A stretch of 64,000 nucleotides of DNA, from assembly GCA_036395755.1 (NCBI GenBank), contig DASWCZ010000082.1, positions 5,387 through 69,386 on the forward strand. The letters are read 5' to 3'. Made by a program: the position numbers and the translations under genes. Origin of the DNA: Gp7-AA6 sp036395755. GTDB lineage: Bacteria > Acidobacteriota > Thermoanaerobaculia > UBA5066 > Gp7-AA6. Shown here piece after piece: positions 8,166-17,479 of the stretch; the first letter of the stretch is position 1, and every line of letters starts with the position of its first letter. The notes below the pieces were generated by a model that did not search any database, was not told the origin of the DNA, and worked only from the letters and a program-made list of their open reading frames with translations.

Positions 8166-10859
8166 GTGAGGAATGGGTCACGCGCGAAGAAATCGGCGGA
8201 GGCGGAGAAGACACGCCTCGCCGAGGACGCGCGCCGCGAGAAGAACTGGAAGCGCTGGGGCCCCTATCTCTCCGAGCGGCAGTGGGGAACGGTTCGCGAG
8301 GATTACTCCGCCGACGGCAGCTGCTGGAACTACTTCCCGCACGATCACGCGCGTAGTCGTGCGTATCGATGGGGAGAGGACGGCCTCCTGGGAATCACGG
8401 ACCGCGAAGGACGGCTGTGCTTCGCGCTCGCCCTCTGGAACGGGCGCGATCCCATACTGAAGGAGCGCCTCTTCGGTCTCTCCGGGCCCGAAGGCAACCA
8501 CGGCGAGGACGTGAAGGAGTGCTACTACTACCTCGACTCCACGCCGACGCACTCGTGGATGCGCGCGCTGTACAAGTACCCGCAGACCGAGTTTCCGTAC
8601 GCACTTCTGGTGGAGAAGAACCGCCGCCGCGGAAAGCTCGACGGAGAATTCGAGCTCGCCGACACCGGCGTCTTCGACGAGGACCGGTACTTCGACGTCT
8701 TCGTCGAGTACGCGAAGGCCTCGCCCGACGATCTCCTCATCCAGATCACCGCCTCGAACCGGGGACCGGACGCCGCGCCGCTCCATCTTTTGCCGACGCT
8801 CTGGTTTCGCAACACGTGGTCGTGGGGTCGCACCGGCGAAGGCTACTGGGGAAAGCCCCTCCTCTCGCGGGAGGCGGCCGGTGACCTTCTCGCGCAGCAC
8901 GAGAGCCTCGGACGGTTCCGGCTCGCGATGGAGAAGGATCCGGTCAAGCCCGATCTCTGGTTCACCGAGAACGAGACCAACGTCGCGCGGCTCTTCGGAG
9001 CGGGGAACGCGCAGCCGTACGTCAAGGACGCGTTCCACGCCCGTCTGGTCGAGGGACAAAAGAACGCCGTCAACCCCGAAGAGGTCGGGACAAAAGCCGC
9101 TGCGCACTATTTCGTGGAGGTTCCCTCCGGGGGATCCGCAACCTTTCGGTTGCGCTTCTTCGCGGAGGACGCAGTCCCCTCCGACCCGCTCGGATCGGGG
9201 TTCGAGCAAGTGTTTGGCGAGCGCCGGCGCGAGGCGGACGCCTTCCACGCTTCGAACCTTCCGAAGGGATTGACCGAAGAGGAGGGGCGCGTCGCCCGAC
9301 AGGCGTATGCGGGCCTGCTCTGGACGAAACAGTTCTACCACTTCGCGGTGAAGGACTGGCTCGAAGGAGACCCGTCGCAGCCGCCTCCGCCCGCGAGCCG
9401 GAAGCACGGCCGCAACAGCGGCTGGACCCACCTCTACAACCGCGACGTGATCTCGATGCCCGACAAGTGGGAGTACCCCTGGTACGCGGCGTGGGATCTC
9501 GCGTTCCACATGATCCCGTTCGCGCGGCTCGATCGGGACTTTGCGAAGCAGCAGCTCGTGCTCCTTCTGCGCGAGTGGTACATGCACCCGAACGGGCAGA
9601 TCCCGGCGTACGAGTTCGCCTTCGGCGACGTGAACCCGCCGGTGCACGCGTGGGCGGCGTGGAGGACTTACAAGATGACGGGAGCGCGCGGCGCGCGGGA
9701 CCGCGTGTTCCTCGCGCGGGTCTTCCACAAGCTGCTCCTGAACTTCACCTGGTGGGTGAACCGCAAGGACCCGGAGGGCCGGAACCTCTTCGCCGGCGGC
9801 TTCCTCGGCCTCGACAACATCGGCGTCTTCGATCGGTCGAGCCGGCTCCCGACCGGCGCGCACCTCGAGCAGGCGGACGGCACGGCCTGGATGGCCTTCT
9901 ACTGCCTGACGATGCTCTCGATGGCGATCGAGCTCGCGAGCGAGGACCCCGCGTACGAGGACGTCGCGTCGAAGTTCTTCGAGCACTTCGTGGCGATCAC
10001 CGATTCCATCAATACGCTCGGCGGCGCGGGCCTGTGGGACGAGGAGGACGGCTTCTACTACGACCAGCTCCGCGTCGACGGCCGGAATTTCCCCCTGAAG
10101 CTGCGCTCGATGGTCGGACTGGTCCCGCTCTTCGCGGTCGAAGTTCTCGAGGAATCGGTGATCGCGAAGCTGCCCGGCTTCCGGAAGCGGATGCAGTGGT
10201 TCCTCGAGAACCGCCCGGACCTGGCCCGACACGTCTCGTACAGGGAAGGCCGCACCGGCGACGCCCACGGGCATCGGCTGCTCGCCATTCCGTCGAAGGA
10301 ACGCCTCGAGAGGGTGCTCGGATGCCTCCTCGACGAACGGGAGTTCCTCTCGCCGCACGGCATCCGCGCGCTCTCCCGCGTCTACGGCGAACGGCCGTAT
10401 GCGTTCTCGATCGGCGGGGAGGAATATCGCGTCGCCTACGATCCGGGCGAATCGACCACGAGCGTTTTCGGAGGCAATTCCAACTGGCGTGGCCCGGTCT
10501 GGTTCCCGGTCAACTACCTGCTCGTCGAGGCGCTGGAGCGTTACAACCACTACTACGGCGATCTCCTCCAGGTCGAGTTTCCGACCGGTTCCGGCCGGCG
10601 GATGAATCTCCGGAAGGTCGCTCTGGAGCTCGCCCGTCGGCTCTGCTCGACGTTCCTGCCGGACGAGAACGGCCGGCGTCCCTGCCACGGCGACGACCGG
10701 CGCTACGCGGAAGACCCCCACTGGAAAGAGCTCGTGCTCTTCCACGAGTATTTCCACGGCGAGACCGGCCGCGGGGTCGGAGCCTCTCACCAGACGGGCT
10801 GGACCGCCGTGGTGGTGAGGCTGTTGAAGGACGTCGCGCGATCCCGGAGCGGGGCGTGA
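8166..10859 (+). CDS. MGH1-like / GH63-like glucosidase
   Basis: The 897-residue cytoplasmic protein looks like the large bacterial glucosidase family related to GH63 and mannosylglycerate hydrolase. It has an N-terminal beta-sandwich (KRWGPYLSERQWGTVREDYS, WNYFPHDHARSRAYRW) and an (alpha/alpha)6-barrel with WEYPWYAAWDLAFH, NPPVHAWA and the signature GGNSNWRGPVWFPVNY. The GTG at 8166 gives a charged N-terminus and no signal peptide. It may cleave alpha-glucosides or glucosylglycerate-type compatible solutes. A 58-codon gene overlaps its stop by 4 bp, and an ABC exporter follows. Substrate specificity is not readable. Confidence 0.88.
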   Translation: MRNGSRAKKSAEAEKTRLAEDARREKNWKRWGPYLSERQWGTVREDYSADGSCWNYFPHDHARSRAYRWGEDGLLGITDREGRLCFALALWNGRDPILKERLFGLSGPEGNHGEDVKECYYYLDSTPTHSWMRALYKYPQTEFPYALLVEKNRRRGKLDGEFELADTGVFDEDRYFDVFVEYAKASPDDLLIQITASNRGPDAAPLHLLPTLWFRNTWSWGRTGEGYWGKPLLSREAAGDLLAQHESLGRFRLAMEKDPVKPDLWFTENETNVARLFGAGNAQPYVKDAFHARLVEGQKNAVNPEEVGTKAAAHYFVEVPSGGSATFRLRFFAEDAVPSDPLGSGFEQVFGERRREADAFHASNLPKGLTEEEGRVARQAYAGLLWTKQFYHFAVKDWLEGDPSQPPPPASRKHGRNSGWTHLYNRDVISMPDKWEYPWYAAWDLAFHMIPFARLDRDFAKQQLVLLLREWYMHPNGQIPAYEFAFGDVNPPVHAWAAWRTYKMTGARGARDRVFLARVFHKLLLNFTWWVNRKDPEGRNLFAGGFLGLDNIGVFDRSSRLPTGAHLEQADGTAWMAFYCLTMLSMAIELASEDPAYEDVASKFFEHFVAITDSINTLGGAGLWDEEDGFYYDQLRVDGRNFPLKLRSMVGLVPLFAVEVLEESVIAKLPGFRKRMQWFLENRPDLARHVSYREGRTGDAHGHRLLAIPSKERLERVLGCLLDEREFLSPHGIRALSRVYGERPYAFSIGGEEYRVAYDPGESTTSVFGGNSNWRGPVWFPVNYLLVEALERYNHYYGDLLQVEFPTGSGRRMNLRKVALELARRLCSTFLPDENGRRPCHGDDRRYAEDPHWKELVLFHEYFHGETGRGVGASHQTGWTAVVVRLLKDVARSRSGA

Positions 10860-11032
10860 CGGACGAGTGGTGGAAGGATTTCTTCGGCGGGCGCGCCGTG
10901 ACCCGGATCTACACGACGCGGGAGATCCTGCGGATGCTCTCGGACGACGGCTTCGAGACCTCCGGCTCGCTCGAGGGGGAGCCGTTCCGACTCGGTTCGC
11001 CGAACCTGCTCGTCGTTGCCTGCAATAGATAG
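10856..11032 (+). CDS. small protein overlapping the glucosidase stop (58 aa)
   Basis: A GTG at 10856 overlaps the glucosidase stop (GTGA) and opens 58 codons starting VTDEWWKDFFGG and ending LVVACNR. The pattern TREILRMLSDDGFET...LGSPNLLVVA resembles the last strands of a class I methyltransferase, so it may be a detached C-terminal piece or a stand-alone small protein. The reading frame, codon use and spacing to the next gene (9 bp) fit a translated gene in this operon. Function is unknown. Confidence 0.5.
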   Translation: MTDEWWKDFFGGRAVTRIYTTREILRMLSDDGFETSGSLEGEPFRLGSPNLLVVACNR

Positions 11033-11041
11033 AGTTGCAGG

Positions 11042-13003
11042 ATGGCGCGTCCCGGACTCTTTGGCGGCGGCATTTCACGGGCATCCCGCGGCGAACGCCG
11101 CCGCGCGGGCGGCGCTCCGCGCGAAGGGGAGAAGAAGCGCAAGGCGCCGCCTTTCAAGGTCGTCCTGCGCGACGCCGCGGAGCTCCTGCGCGCGCGCAGG
11201 GGCCGGCTCGTCTTCGGGTTCGCCCTGCTCGCCGTCAACCGTCTCTGCGGCCTCGTTCTGCCCGGCACGACGAAGTTCCTTCTGGACGAGGTGATCGGGA
11301 AGGGAAAGCGCGAGCTCCTGGGTCTCCTGGTGCTGGCGGCCGGCGGCGCCACCCTGATCCAGGCCGTGACCTCCTTCGCGCTGTCACAGGTCCTCGGCAA
11401 GGCGGCGCAGCGCTCGATCACCGAGATGCGGCGCCGGGTCCAGCGCCACGTCGGAAGGCTCCCGGTCTCCTACTTCGACCACACGAAGACGGGTTCTCTC
11501 CTCTCGCGCGTCATGACCGACGCGGAGGGGCTGCGCAACCTCGTCGGTACGGGGCTCGTCGAGGTCGCCGGCGGGCTCCTGACGGCCGCGGCGGCGTTCG
11601 TGATCCTTCTCTTCCTGTCCGTCCGGCTGACGCTGATCGCGCTCTCGGTGCTGTCGTTCTTCGGTCTCGTGCTCCTCTACGCCTTCCGGACGCTGCGCCC
11701 TCTCTTCCGGGAGCGCTCGAAGATCAACGCCGAGGTCTCAGGGAGGCTGGCCGAGTCCATCTCGGGGATCCGCGTGGTGAAGGCATACCGCGCGGAGCGG
11801 CGCGAAGCGCTCGTCTTCTCGAGAGGGGTTCACCGCCTCTTCCGCAACGTCGCGAAGACGATGACCGGTTTCGCGGCGGTTTCCGCGTTCTCGACGCTCC
11901 TCCTCGGCGTAGTCGGGGTCGCGATCATGTGGGTGGGCTCCCACGAGGTGCTCGCGGGGCGCATGACTCTCGGCTCTTTCTTCTCGTTCACGCTCTACCT
12001 GGGACTGCTCGTGGGTCCCGTCATCCAGGTGGTCTCGATCGGAAGCCAGATCACGGAAGCGTTCGCGGGACTCGAGCGGATTCGCGAGATCCGCGACGAG
12101 CGACCGGAAGATCAGGAGGACGACGCGAGGGAGCCGCTTCCCGCGATCGTCGGACACGTCGAGTTCCGCGACGTCTCGTTCGAGTACCAGGAGGGCGTTC
12201 CGGTCCTGCGCGAGGTATCTTTCGATGCGGCGCCCGGCACGTCGACCGCACTGGTCGGGCCTTCCGGATCCGGCAAGAGCACCCTGATCGGCCTCGTCGC
12301 CGCGTTCCACCGGCCGACCTCGGGCACGATCCTCGTGGATGGACACGATCTCTCGCGCGTCCGGCTCGCCGACTACCGCTCGCAGCTCGGGGTCGTCTTC
12401 CAGGACAACTTCCTCTTCGACGGAACCGTGCTCGAAAACATCGCCTTCGCCGAACCGGACGCGCCGCGCGAAGACGTCCTGCGAGCCGCGCGGATCGCGC
12501 GCTGCGACGACTTCGTCCGGGACATGCCCGAGGGATACGACACGGTCGTCGGGGAGCGGGGGGTGAAGCTCTCGGGCGGGCAGCGGCAGCGGGTCGCGAT
12601 CGCGCGGGCGATTCTCGCTGACCCGCGCATCCTGATCTTGGACGAGGCGACGTCCTCTCTGGACAGCGAGAGCGAGGCGCTCATCCAGGAAGGCCTGACC
12701 GAGCTCATGAAGGGGCGGACGACCTTCGTCATCGCCCACCGACTCTCGACGATCCGGAATGCCGACACGATCCTCGTTCTCGAAGAGGGCCGCATCGTCG
12801 AGCGCGGCAGCCACGCCGCGCTCCTCGCGCGGGGCGGACGCTACTTCGATCTCTACACGCGCCAGTACGGAATCGAAGCCAACCTCTTCCTGAACCCGGG
12901 CGAGTCGCCGGAGGAAGAGGCCGAGCCGGAGGAGGTCGCGCAGACTGCCGCCGACGCGGGCGCAGCCCGGATGCCGCTCGGCGGCCGTCTTCCGGGCGAG
13001 TAA
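11042..13003 (+). CDS. ABC exporter, fused permease and ATPase
   Basis: The 653-residue protein is a homodimeric type IV (MsbA-like) ABC exporter half. A basic N-terminal tail precedes six membrane helices (about residues 55-340), then a nucleotide-binding domain: Walker A GPSGSGKST, Q-loop VVFQDNF, signature LSGGQRQRVAIARA, Walker B ILILDEATSSLD and switch His in FVIAHRLST. An acidic tail ends the protein. It should export lipid, glycolipid or drug-like molecules across the inner membrane. It lies 9 bp after the small gene behind the glucosidase, so they may share a transcript; the substrate is unknown. Confidence 0.95.
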   Translation: MARPGLFGGGISRASRGERRRAGGAPREGEKKRKAPPFKVVLRDAAELLRARRGRLVFGFALLAVNRLCGLVLPGTTKFLLDEVIGKGKRELLGLLVLAAGGATLIQAVTSFALSQVLGKAAQRSITEMRRRVQRHVGRLPVSYFDHTKTGSLLSRVMTDAEGLRNLVGTGLVEVAGGLLTAAAAFVILLFLSVRLTLIALSVLSFFGLVLLYAFRTLRPLFRERSKINAEVSGRLAESISGIRVVKAYRAERREALVFSRGVHRLFRNVAKTMTGFAAVSAFSTLLLGVVGVAIMWVGSHEVLAGRMTLGSFFSFTLYLGLLVGPVIQVVSIGSQITEAFAGLERIREIRDERPEDQEDDAREPLPAIVGHVEFRDVSFEYQEGVPVLREVSFDAAPGTSTALVGPSGSGKSTLIGLVAAFHRPTSGTILVDGHDLSRVRLADYRSQLGVVFQDNFLFDGTVLENIAFAEPDAPREDVLRAARIARCDDFVRDMPEGYDTVVGERGVKLSGGQRQRVAIARAILADPRILILDEATSSLDSESEALIQEGLTELMKGRTTFVIAHRLSTIRNADTILVLEEGRIVERGSHAALLARGGRYFDLYTRQYGIEANLFLNPGESPEEEAEPEEVAQTAADAGAARMPLGGRLPGE

Positions 13004-13006
13004 TCC

Positions 13007-13031
13007 GGGATCTGACCCCTTCGGGATCAGA
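13007..13031. repeat. short GGGGTCAG-family hairpin
   Basis: The sequence tctgaccccttcgggatcaga forms a short stem with a TTCG loop three bases after the exporter stop. It carries the same gaccc/gggtc core as the other copies in this window. It could act as a terminator-like hairpin, although no T-run follows. Confidence 0.5.
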
Positions 13032-13049
13032 CGCCTTAGAATCGCATCG

Positions 13050-13529
13050 ATGGCGCAGAAGCGGTTGCAGGCACTCGCTCTCTGGGAGGAAGGCACCGGA
13101 AAACTCCTCTCGGGCGATCTCGACGAAGCCGTCCGGCTGTTCACCCGATCGCTGGAGCTGACGCCCACCGCCGAGGCGTATACCTTCCGCGGCTGGGCCT
13201 ACTCGTTCGCGGGCCGCTACGACGATGCGATCGAAGAATGCCGCAAGGCGATCGCTACGGATCCGAGCTTCGGCAACCCGTACAACGACATCGGCTGCTA
13301 CCTGATGCAGAAAGGGGAGCTCGACGAGGCCGTTTCCTGGTTCGAGAAGGCCAAGAAGGCGGCGCGCTACGAGCCGCGCCACTTTCCGTATCTGAACCTG
13401 GGGCGCCTGCACGCGGCGCGCGGGGACCTCGCTGCCGCGGTCGCGGAGTTCCAGGGCGCCCTCGAGGAGAACCCGGAAGATCCGATGGCGCTCAAATTCC
13501 TGGAGACCCTGAAGTACCGGGTGAACTGA
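13050..13529 (+). CDS. tetratricopeptide-repeat protein
   Basis: The 159-residue cytoplasmic protein consists of about four TPR units (starting near ALWEEGTGKLLSGDLDEA, AYTFRGWAYSFAGRYDDA, AYNDIGCYLMQKGELDEA-like and FPYLNLGRLHAARGDLAAA). There is no signal peptide or catalytic domain. TPRs are protein-interaction scaffolds; a partner is not indicated by context. Confidence 0.88.
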   Translation: MAQKRLQALALWEEGTGKLLSGDLDEAVRLFTRSLELTPTAEAYTFRGWAYSFAGRYDDAIEECRKAIATDPSFGNPYNDIGCYLMQKGELDEAVSWFEKAKKAARYEPRHFPYLNLGRLHAARGDLAAAVAEFQGALEENPEDPMALKFLETLKYRVN

Positions 13530-13589
13530 AGAGGAATTCGCTCACCCGCGTTTCCGTTTTCGAGAGGTCGGAAGAGAGGAGTTCCCCAC

Positions 13590-14306
13590 ATGGATCGTTT
13601 CGAGATGACCCCAGGGACGGCCTTCGAGACGCCGCTCGCGATCGGCGCCGAAAAGGTGACGGCGTTCCTCCGGAAGGTATACGGCTGGATGTTCGCCGGC
13701 CTCGGGATCACCGCGGCGGTGGCCTTCGTGGTCGCGGGCTCGCCGACGCTGATCAAAGCAATCCTCGGAAACCCGATCCTGTTCATCGTGATGATCGTCG
13801 CCGAGCTCGGGCTCGTCGTCGCTCTCTCCGCCCGCGTCGACAAGATGGCGCCGCGAACCGCTGCGATCCTGTTCGTGGCCTACTCCGCCCTGAACGGCGC
13901 GACTCTCTCCGTCATCCTGCTCACCTTCACCGGGGCATCGATCGGGACCACCTTCCTCGTCGCGGCCGGAATGTTCGGCGCGCTGGCGCTCTACGGGACG
14001 ACGACCCGCCGCAGCCTCGCGGGCATCGGGCAGTTCGTCTTCATGGGGTTGATCGGTCTCGTGATCGCGATGGTCGTCGGCTTTTTCTGGAAAGCGCCGG
14101 CCTTCCAGTTCGTCATCTCGGTCGTCGGCGTCCTCGTCTTCACCGGGCTGACGGCATGGGACGCGCAGAATTTGAAGGCGATGGCCGCGGTGACGCCGGA
14201 CAACCAGATTGCCGGCCGCTCGGTCGTCGGCGCTCTCCGGCTCTACCTCGATTTCATCAACCTGTTCCTCTTCCTCCTGCGCTTCCTGGGCGCGCGGCGC
14301 GACTGA
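13590..14306 (+). CDS. Bax inhibitor-1 / YccA family membrane protein
   Basis: The 238-residue protein has seven hydrophobic helices after a short cytoplasmic N-terminus, as in BI-1/YccA (UPF0005). The family-typical opening FLRKVYGWMFAGLGITA and the late stretch FTGLTAWDAQNLKAM are present. Family members are pH-sensitive calcium-leak channels or, like YccA, modulators of FtsH proteolysis. The ATG at 13590 has ggaag upstream. It precedes the sortase gene by 20 bp on the same strand. Confidence 0.93.
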   Translation: MDRFEMTPGTAFETPLAIGAEKVTAFLRKVYGWMFAGLGITAAVAFVVAGSPTLIKAILGNPILFIVMIVAELGLVVALSARVDKMAPRTAAILFVAYSALNGATLSVILLTFTGASIGTTFLVAAGMFGALALYGTTTRRSLAGIGQFVFMGLIGLVIAMVVGFFWKAPAFQFVISVVGVLVFTGLTAWDAQNLKAMAAVTPDNQIAGRSVVGALRLYLDFINLFLFLLRFLGARRD

Positions 14307-14326
14307 GGATCTGAGGAAGGCGCTGA

Positions 14327-15052
14327 ATGCGGGATCATGTCAGCCCTCGTTCAGAACCTTCCGTCCGCCGTTCGCGAAGCGAACGCCGCGGACCAAGACG
14401 CGTTCTCTCCCTCTTCTTCACGGTCGCGGGCGCCGCCCTGATCGCAGTCGCGGGCCTGCACTACGCACGGGGCGCGCGGGGCCAGAGCGAGGGACGGAAG
14501 GCTTTCGAACGCCGGCTCGCCGGCGGATATACGCCGGTCTCGCAGAGCGTGGAGCGGCGCGAGGACCTGCCGCGCGGTTCCGCAGTTCCCGCGGCGGCGG
14601 GTTATCCCTTCGGACAACCGATCGCGAGGATCCGGATTCCGGTCGCCGAAATGGACTGGGTCGTGTTCGGCGGGACGGACGACGTGACCCTGGAGAAGGG
14701 ACCGGGCCACGTGCCGGGCACGGCAATGCCCGGATCGGACGGGCCGCCGCAGAACTGCGTGATCACCGCGCACCGCGACATGCACTTCCGCCACCTGGGA
14801 TGGCTCCGAAAGGGTCACGTGATCGAGCTCGAGACGCCGGCGGGGACGAAGCGGTATCGCGTCGTGTCGCGCGAGATCGTGACGCCGAAAGCGGTGCGGG
14901 TCTTGGATCCCACGCCGAAGCCGCGGCTGACGCTCATTACGTGCTACCCGTTCACCTACATCGGGTCCGCGCCGAAGCGTCTGGTCGTCGTGGCCGAGCC
15001 GGTCCCGCGCCCCTCACGGGCGCACGCCGCGGCCGCGCCCGCCGCGCGCTGA
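14327..15052 (+). CDS. class D-type sortase
   Basis: The 241-residue protein is a membrane-anchored transpeptidase. A basic N-terminus and one helix (about 26-46) anchor it; the sortase barrel follows. Catalytic residues are H149 (ITAHRDMHF), C206 (LITCYPF) and R218 (PKRLVV), and the RIPV strand is typical of class D. Sortases join LPXTG-like proteins to an amine on the cell wall or another protein; diderm sortases usually have few, dedicated substrates. It precedes an L,D-transpeptidase and an M23 peptidase, so it sits in a cell-wall cluster. No LPXTG-type substrate was seen in the window. Confidence 0.9.
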   Translation: MRDHVSPRSEPSVRRSRSERRGPRRVLSLFFTVAGAALIAVAGLHYARGARGQSEGRKAFERRLAGGYTPVSQSVERREDLPRGSAVPAAAGYPFGQPIARIRIPVAEMDWVVFGGTDDVTLEKGPGHVPGTAMPGSDGPPQNCVITAHRDMHFRHLGWLRKGHVIELETPAGTKRYRVVSREIVTPKAVRVLDPTPKPRLTLITCYPFTYIGSAPKRLVVVAEPVPRPSRAHAAAAPAAR

Positions 15053-15123
15053 TCTCGACGGGCGCCTGGATCCGCGCCCGCTGGCATCCCTTTTGAAGTT
15101 TGACGGCGCGGAGGGATCTGTCC

Positions 15124-16197
15124 ATGTCTCGAACCCCGATCCTCGTCGTCCTGACCGCGCTCCTCGCCGCGTCTCCGGCGGCCTCCGAGCCGTTCCATCT
15201 CGCCAGGGCTCGCCGGAAGTCCGCGCCGACGCATCGCCGTAAGAGCGCTCCACATCACCGCCGCCACGCCGCGCCCGCTCGTCCAAAGGAAGCGCCGCTC
15301 AATTTCAACGCCGTGAACGATCCTGCGACGGCCGTGCGCGTCACACGCGGCGCGTCGGGATCGGCGACTTTGCGCGCGCAGGTGCTCCTCGATCGCGCAC
15401 GGTTCTCACCCGGCGAGATCGACGCGGTCTCCGCCACGAACATGGAGAAAGCCGTGGCGGGATTCCAGAGGGCACACGGCGTCCAGCCGACCGGGGTCGT
15501 CGATCCCGGAACGTGGAAGCTCCTGAACGCGGATACGGCGCCGGTCCTCGTCCGCTACGCCATCCGGCCGGAGGACATCGCGGGCCCGTTCGAAAAAGTG
15601 CCGGAAGACATGATGGAAAAAGCAAAGCTGCCGGCTCTCCGATACGCGAGCCCGCTCGAGGGGATTTCCGAGAAATTCCATTCGAGCCCGAAGCTCCTGA
15701 CGCGGTTGAATCCGGGCGAGACGTTCGACAAGGCAGACGAGGAGATCGTGGTGCCGAGCGTCCGGAGCGGCGAGCGCCCGTCGAAGGCCGCGAAAGTCGT
15801 CGTGTCCCGCTCGGAGCTGACCGTCACGGCCTACGACGCGAGCGACAAGCCCCTCGCGCAGTATCCCGCGACCATGGGAAGCGAGCACGATCCGCTGCCG
15901 ATCGGCAACTGGAAGGTCAAGGGGGTCTCGAAGAACCCGCCGTTTCACTACAATCCGGATCTGTTCTGGGATGCCGATGCAAAGGATGAGAAGACGACCA
16001 TCAAGCCGGGCCCGAACAATCCGGTGGGCGTCGTCTGGATCGACCTTTCCAAATCCCATTACGGGATCCATGGAACCCCGGAGCCCTCGACGATCGGAAA
16101 GACGCAGTCCCATGGATGCATTCGATTGACGAACTGGGATGCGATGGAGCTCTCGGAGATGGTCGCTCCGGGAACCCCGGCGATCCTCCAGGAGTAG
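15124..16197 (+). CDS. L,D-transpeptidase with N-terminal peptidoglycan-binding domain
   Basis: The 357-residue exported protein has a signal peptide (1-21), a His/Arg/Lys-rich linker, a PG_binding_1 domain (about 66-135, FQRAHGVQPTGVVD) and a YkuD catalytic domain (about 224-357). The catalytic set is H315 in GIHGTPEP and H330/C332 in SHGCIRLTNWD. It forms 3-3 cross-links in periplasmic peptidoglycan or attaches proteins to it. The ATG at 15124 is chosen over a TTG at 15100 because it starts directly on the signal peptide. The following peptidase gene overlaps its 3' end. Confidence 0.93.
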   Translation: MSRTPILVVLTALLAASPAASEPFHLARARRKSAPTHRRKSAPHHRRHAAPARPKEAPLNFNAVNDPATAVRVTRGASGSATLRAQVLLDRARFSPGEIDAVSATNMEKAVAGFQRAHGVQPTGVVDPGTWKLLNADTAPVLVRYAIRPEDIAGPFEKVPEDMMEKAKLPALRYASPLEGISEKFHSSPKLLTRLNPGETFDKADEEIVVPSVRSGERPSKAAKVVVSRSELTVTAYDASDKPLAQYPATMGSEHDPLPIGNWKVKGVSKNPPFHYNPDLFWDADAKDEKTTIKPGPNNPVGVVWIDLSKSHYGIHGTPEPSTIGKTQSHGCIRLTNWDAMELSEMVAPGTPAILQE

Positions 16198-16946
16198 GCA
16201 TCCGAGCGCGCGCCGCACTCCTCTTCATTGCCGGCTTCGTCGCAGGCGCGCTGTCGTTGTACTACGTCCTCTGGCGAACCGGGGGCCTGACGCCCGGACA
16301 CTTCGCGTCTCTCACGACCGCCGACATAGCCGGCGCCACGCGTGCCACCACGCCGCCTCCTCTCGCGACGATACCTTTCCCTAAGACGACGCTCACGCCG
16401 GCTGCCGCCGAGGCGACTCTCTCGGCGAGGATCCTGTCGCTGACGATCCCGGCCTCTTCTCTCGCGCTGACGGTCACGCCGCCTTCGCCTGCGCGCTTCT
16501 TCGACACGCTCGAAGGAAGGACCCTCGCGATGCCGGTCGCCGGTGCGCGAACGATCGACCTGCGCGACAGCTTCGACGAGGCGCGGGGAGGCAGACGGCA
16601 CGAGGCGATCGACATCCTCGCCCCGCGCGGAACCCGGGTGGTCGCCGTGGACGAGGGGAAGGTCGAGAAGCTGTTTACCAGCAAGCAGGGCGGGTTGACC
16701 GTGTATCAGTTCGATCGGGACGGAACGCACGCGTTCTACTACGCGCATCTCGACCACTACGCCGAAGGCCTCGCCGAGGGGACTTACCTCCGCCGCGGCG
16801 ACCCCGTCGGCTACGTGGGCACGACCGGCAACGCTCCTCCCGGCACGCCGCACCTCCATTTCGCGATCTTTGAGCTCGGTCCGGAGAGGGAGTGGTGGTC
16901 CGGAAAACCGATCGATCCGTATCCCCTCCTCATGAAAGTCAAATAG
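16116..16946 (+). CDS. M23-family (LytM-like) peptidase, membrane anchored
   Basis: The 276-residue frame has one membrane helix (RAALLFIAGFVAGALSLYYVL), a Pro/Thr-rich linker and a C-terminal LytM domain (about 145-270) with the Zn ligands in RRHEAIDILAPRG and TPHLHFAIF. It should hydrolyse peptide cross-links or act as a scaffold in the periplasm. The only ATG in frame (16116) lies 82 bp inside the upstream gene. The natural start could be nearer 16200, but no ATG, GTG or TTG exists there. The first 27 residues may therefore be partly spurious. Confidence 0.88.
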   Translation: MHSIDELGCDGALGDGRSGNPGDPPGVGIRARAALLFIAGFVAGALSLYYVLWRTGGLTPGHFASLTTADIAGATRATTPPPLATIPFPKTTLTPAAAEATLSARILSLTIPASSLALTVTPPSPARFFDTLEGRTLAMPVAGARTIDLRDSFDEARGGRRHEAIDILAPRGTRVVAVDEGKVEKLFTSKQGGLTVYQFDRDGTHAFYYAHLDHYAEGLAEGTYLRRGDPVGYVGTTGNAPPGTPHLHFAIFELGPEREWWSGKPIDPYPLLMKVK

Positions 16947-16983
16947 AATCAGTCTGGCCCGGTCTCACGGCTCACGCACCCAA

Positions 16984-17421
16984 ATGAACGATCGCAAGTA
17001 TCGCCACCGCGGGTACATGGACTCGTCCTCCGAGGAGCGGCGCCCTCGCGGGCCTCGTCCCGACGCCTCCGGCCGCTCCGAAGGCGCTCCCCGGGGCCGG
17101 GGAGTGGACGTCGACAAAGCCGTCGTGTTTGCGTGTAAGTCGTGCGGCGAGAAGCGCCGGGACCTGGAGGACATCCGTTTCGACTCGACGTGCTCGCGGT
17201 GTGGAGCGGACCTGCACGCCTGCGCGCAGTGCGCCAACTTCGACACGTCCGCGCGTTTCGAGTGCATCCAGCCGATCCCGGAGCGGATCCCTTCGAAGCA
17301 GACGCGGAACATCTGTACCTTCTACTCGCCCGCGAAGACGTTCGACCTGGCCGGGTCGCGGGCGACGACCGCGACACCGGATGACGCGCGGGCCGCGTTC
17401 GACAGGCTGTTCAAGAAATAG
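16984..17421 (+). CDS. zinc-binding protein with Cys-rich core, function unknown
   Basis: The 145-residue protein has a basic, disordered N-terminal 40 residues, then a Cys-rich core: CKSCGEKR, CSRCGADLHACAQC, and later FECIQPIP and NICTFYSP. At least three CxxC pairs suggest one or two structural Zn sites. No named family is recognised. The ATG follows an intergenic gap of about 37 bp, and a CBS gene follows. Confidence 0.72.
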   Translation: MNDRKYRHRGYMDSSSEERRPRGPRPDASGRSEGAPRGRGVDVDKAVVFACKSCGEKRRDLEDIRFDSTCSRCGADLHACAQCANFDTSARFECIQPIPERIPSKQTRNICTFYSPAKTFDLAGSRATTATPDDARAAFDRLFKK

Positions 17422-17479
17422 CCGGTCGGGCGGAATGCTTCCTGCAAGGAAGGGCCTAGAAACAGGAAAGGAGTCCTTT

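Noticed and set aside
8178..11084. Long open frame on the minus strand opposite the glucosidase
   Set aside because: It is Arg/Glu/Val-rich with no domain, and is a shadow of a high-GC gene whose plus-strand product has clear motifs.
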